A stretch of DNA of 8,983 nucleotides from Actinomycetota bacterium (GTDB lineage: Bacteria > Actinomycetota > Acidimicrobiia > Acidimicrobiales > CADCTF01), in NCBI GenBank assembly GCA_019348305.1, contig JAHWJQ010000078.1:1-8983 (forward strand), in the 5' to 3' direction. The position numbers and the translations under genes are program-made. Shown here piece after piece: positions 7,561-8,983 of the stretch. Numbering within the stretch: position 1 is the first letter of the stretch; each line of letters starts with the position of its first letter. Below the pieces are notes generated by a model. The model was not told the origin of the DNA. It ran no database searches and saw nothing but the letters and a program-made list of their open reading frames with translations.

Positions 7561-8489
7561 CAGGTGCCGGCCAGCTTGGCCACCACCTCGGCGAACTGCT
7601 CCATCTCGGGGTCGTGGACGACGACGTAGCTGAAGCCGTACTCCTCCCGCCGCTGCTGGAGGGTCTCCACCATCTCGGCCACGGTGCCGGCGAGGGCAAT
7701 GGGGACCTCGGCCGCCTCCTCGGGGGTCAGGCCGAACAGCGGGGCCACCGCCTCGTAGGTCCCTCGGCGGTCATCGGTGAACTGCACCATGAAGGTCAGG
7801 CACTGCAGCTCGAGGTCTGCGAAGCGGTCGCCGGCGGCCTCTCTTATCCACCCGATGCGCTCTCGGTAGTAGGGGGCGGTCGAGGACACTGCCACCTCGG
7901 CTCCGACGTAGCCGGCGGCCAGGCTGGGGTTGACGCCGACGATGTCTGCCTCCCTGGCCGCGATGGACAGGACGCGCCGGCCCCCGCCGCCGATGACGAT
8001 CCTCGGCCCGCCCGCCGAGTGGGGCCGGGGAAGGCCCTGGGCGCCCGAGAGCGTGTAGTGGGAACCGTCCAGCTGGGCCCGACCCTCCCCCCACAGCTGC
8101 TTCATCACCGCCAGCCCCTCCACCATGCGCTCGATGCGCACGCCGGGAGGGTCATAGACGAGGCCGGCCTCGTCGTAGTCGCTCTTCATCCACCCGGCCC
8201 CGATGCCGAACTCGACGCGACCCTCGCTGGCCAGGTCGAGCGTGGCGATCTCCTTGCCCAACACCACCGGGTGGCGATAGTCGTTGTCGAAGACCAGGGC
8301 CCCGACGTTGAGCGTCTCGGTCGCCTCGGCGGCGATGGTCATGGCCACGATCGGCCCCCACTGGTCACCGAAGTGATCGGGGACGTACAAGGTCGAGTAC
8401 CCGAGGTCTTCGATCTTGCGGGCCCGCTCCCGCCACACCCTGCCGGTTGGAGCGCTGGAGGTCTGGACGCCGAAGCGGAAGGGCCTCAT
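7560..8489 (-). CDS. LLM-class F420-dependent oxidoreductase
   Basis: Flavin/F420 oxidoreductase with a luciferase-like TIM-barrel fold, 309 residues. Visible family blocks are the N-terminal RPFRFGVQTSSAPTGRVW, IEDLGYSTLYVPDHFGDQWG (26-45), DLASEGRVEFGIGAGW (85-100), the YDPPGVRIERM segment (112-122), the glycine-rich GPRIVIGGGGRRVL (161-174) and a C-terminal ALAGTVAEMVETL block. The overall pattern is the one I recall for the actinobacterial F420 subfamily defined by MSMEG_2516. The substrate is unknown, and F420 rather than FMN use is inferred from the subfamily. The frame is open to an upstream ATG at 8534, but the 15 added residues do not look like family sequence, and a −10-like TATCGT sits 7 nt before ATG 8489, so 8489 is the start. 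There is no Shine-Dalgarno. It is convergent with the serine hydrolase gene. Confidence 0.94.
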   Translation of the reverse strand: MRPFRFGVQTSSAPTGRVWRERARKIEDLGYSTLYVPDHFGDQWGPIVAMTIAAEATETLNVGALVFDNDYRHPVVLGKEIATLDLASEGRVEFGIGAGWMKSDYDEAGLVYDPPGVRIERMVEGLAVMKQLWGEGRAQLDGSHYTLSGAQGLPRPHSAGGPRIVIGGGGRRVLSIAAREADIVGVNPSLAAGYVGAEVAVSSTAPYYRERIGWIREAAGDRFADLELQCLTFMVQFTDDRRGTYEAVAPLFGLTPEEAAEVPIALAGTVAEMVETLQQRREEYGFSYVVVHDPEMEQFAEVVAKLAGT

Positions 8490-8496
8490 GTGGTTG

Positions 8497-8502
8497 ACGA
8501 TA
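8497..8502 (-). promoter_or_regulatory. Putative −10 box of the LLM oxidoreductase gene (leaderless)
   Basis: TATCGT on the minus strand, 7 nt before ATG 8489, is identical to the proposed nadD −10. It places the transcription start at or within a base of the start codon. Upstream, the 144-bp gap to the next gene (8490-8633) is GC-rich and holds a possible 6-bp stem (8570-8575 with 8586-8591) and a CGGCGA doublet. I see no small gene or clear terminator there. Confidence 0.45.
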
Positions 8503-8633
8503 GGTGCCCCCGGAGCGGCCTGGGCGGGGTGCAACCGGTGGGGCTTCCCAGCGGGAGAGCACCCTGCCGCCGCCGCCGGCCGGAGCGGCGGGCACGGCGA
8601 CGGCGACGGATACCCGTTCCCTCGGCTGCTCCG

Positions 8634-8983
8634 CTAGAGCTGACCCCGCCAGGCGCCCGTCTCCTGGGGACGCGACTCGATGAACTCCTTGAAACGCTCG
8701 AGGTCGCCCTCGGCCCGCTTCGAGACGAACCCCAGCTTGTCGCCGATCTGCTCCACCAGTCCTTCGGGCTCCACGTCGAGGTCGAGCGACACGACGGCGC
8801 CGATCGCCCCCAGCGCGACGACGGAGCCGTCGAAGGCCGGCTCGCCGCGCGAGACCGTGCGCAGCTCGCCGTCCGGGCCGATCAGCCCGAGGCGCCGCCC
8901 CGCCGCACCGAGGATGCGGGTGCCCGCGCCGGAGCCGTGGGTGCCGGTCGAGGTGGCACCGGCCACCGAGATGTGCGGCAGTG
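8634..8983 (-). CDS. Chimeric partial ORF: FAD-linked oxidase (alditol-oxidase-like) joined to an SRPBCC C-terminus
   Basis: The frame enters from the right edge and gives 115 visible residues before TAG 8634. Residues 1-71 match an alditol/gulonolactone-type oxidase: LPHISVAGATSTGTHGSG (1-18) is the FAD-binding (PCMH-type) motif, followed by GPDGELRTVSRG and FDGSVVALGAIGAVVSLDLDV. The oxidase should then continue for some 200 residues as a substrate domain. Instead the last 44 residues (PEGLVEQIGDKLG, then GDLERFKEFIES and ETGAWRGQL) look like the C-terminal helix and tail of an actinobacterial SRPBCC (polyketide cyclase-like) protein, recognised from memory and not by search. The switch is near residues 66-73 (about 8764-8787), where both families plausibly read D-V-E-P. 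The product should lack a working site from either parent. It may be a remnant of a deletion or a misassembly. The N-terminus, with any covalent FAD histidine, is outside the window. Confidence 0.6.
   Translation of the reverse strand, partial: LPHISVAGATSTGTHGSGAGTRILGAAGRRLGLIGPDGELRTVSRGEPAFDGSVVALGAIGAVVSLDLDVEPEGLVEQIGDKLGFVSKRAEGDLERFKEFIESRPQETGAWRGQL

Noticed and set aside
8490..8534. Fifteen-residue N-terminal extension of the LLM oxidoreductase
   Set aside because: It would span the proposed −10 box at 8502-8497, and the sequence (HPAQAAPGAPIVNH) is not like the family N-terminus, which begins RPFRFGVQ.
8561..8613. GCC/CGGCGA short repeats and a GC stem between the LLM and right-edge genes
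   Set aside because: The stem is only about 6 bp without a U-tract, and the repeats are two or three copies of a GC-biased triplet or hexamer, expected by chance in this DNA. I could not support a terminator or regulatory element.

Overview
The window is a GC-rich stretch of about 9 kb, densely packed and carrying mostly housekeeping genes. The organism is probably a high-GC actinomycete (Actinomycetota), perhaps of the Acidimicrobiia type. This rests on the strong G/C bias at third codon positions, the nadD–LytR_C–rsfS order ending at a tRNA-Ala, an F420-type luciferase-like oxidoreductase, a FAAL-type acyl-AMP ligase, and start codons lying only 6-7 nt after TANNNT-like −10 boxes. The class-level placement is inference. 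No mobile element, integrase, CRISPR array or phage gene is visible.

Layout, left to right. (1) Positions 1-1499, minus strand: a fatty-acyl-AMP ligase whose C-terminus runs off the left edge. (2) 1600-4020, minus: leuS, complete leucyl-tRNA synthetase. (3) 4043-4663, plus: a DJ-1/PfpI protein resembling isonitrile hydratase, divergent from leuS across only 22 bp. (4) 4694-4767, plus: tRNA-Ala(GGC). (5) 6289 down to 4804, minus: the operon nadD – LytR_C membrane protein – rsfS. Its first two genes overlap by an ATGA, and its last gene ends in a strong hairpin facing the tRNA. (6) 6377-7546, plus: a serine hydrolase of the beta-lactamase/esterase family, divergent from nadD. (7) 8489 down to 7560, minus: an LLM-class F420-dependent oxidoreductase, convergent with the hydrolase with 13 bp between them. 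(8) 8983 down to 8634, minus: an open reading frame entering from the right edge. It starts as an FAD-binding alditol-oxidase-like protein and ends as the C-terminus of an SRPBCC protein.

The genes serve protein synthesis (LeuS, tRNA-Ala, RsfS), NAD synthesis (NadD), lipid activation (FAAL) and small-molecule chemistry (DJ-1, serine hydrolase, LLM oxidoreductase). They do not form one pathway.

I found no convincing new biological system. The points most worth a second look are the chimeric reading frame at the right edge (a real deletion fusion or an assembly join), the run of apparently leaderless promoters, the very compact divergent leuS/DJ-1 promoter, and the hairpin that holds the rsfS stop codon in its loop.
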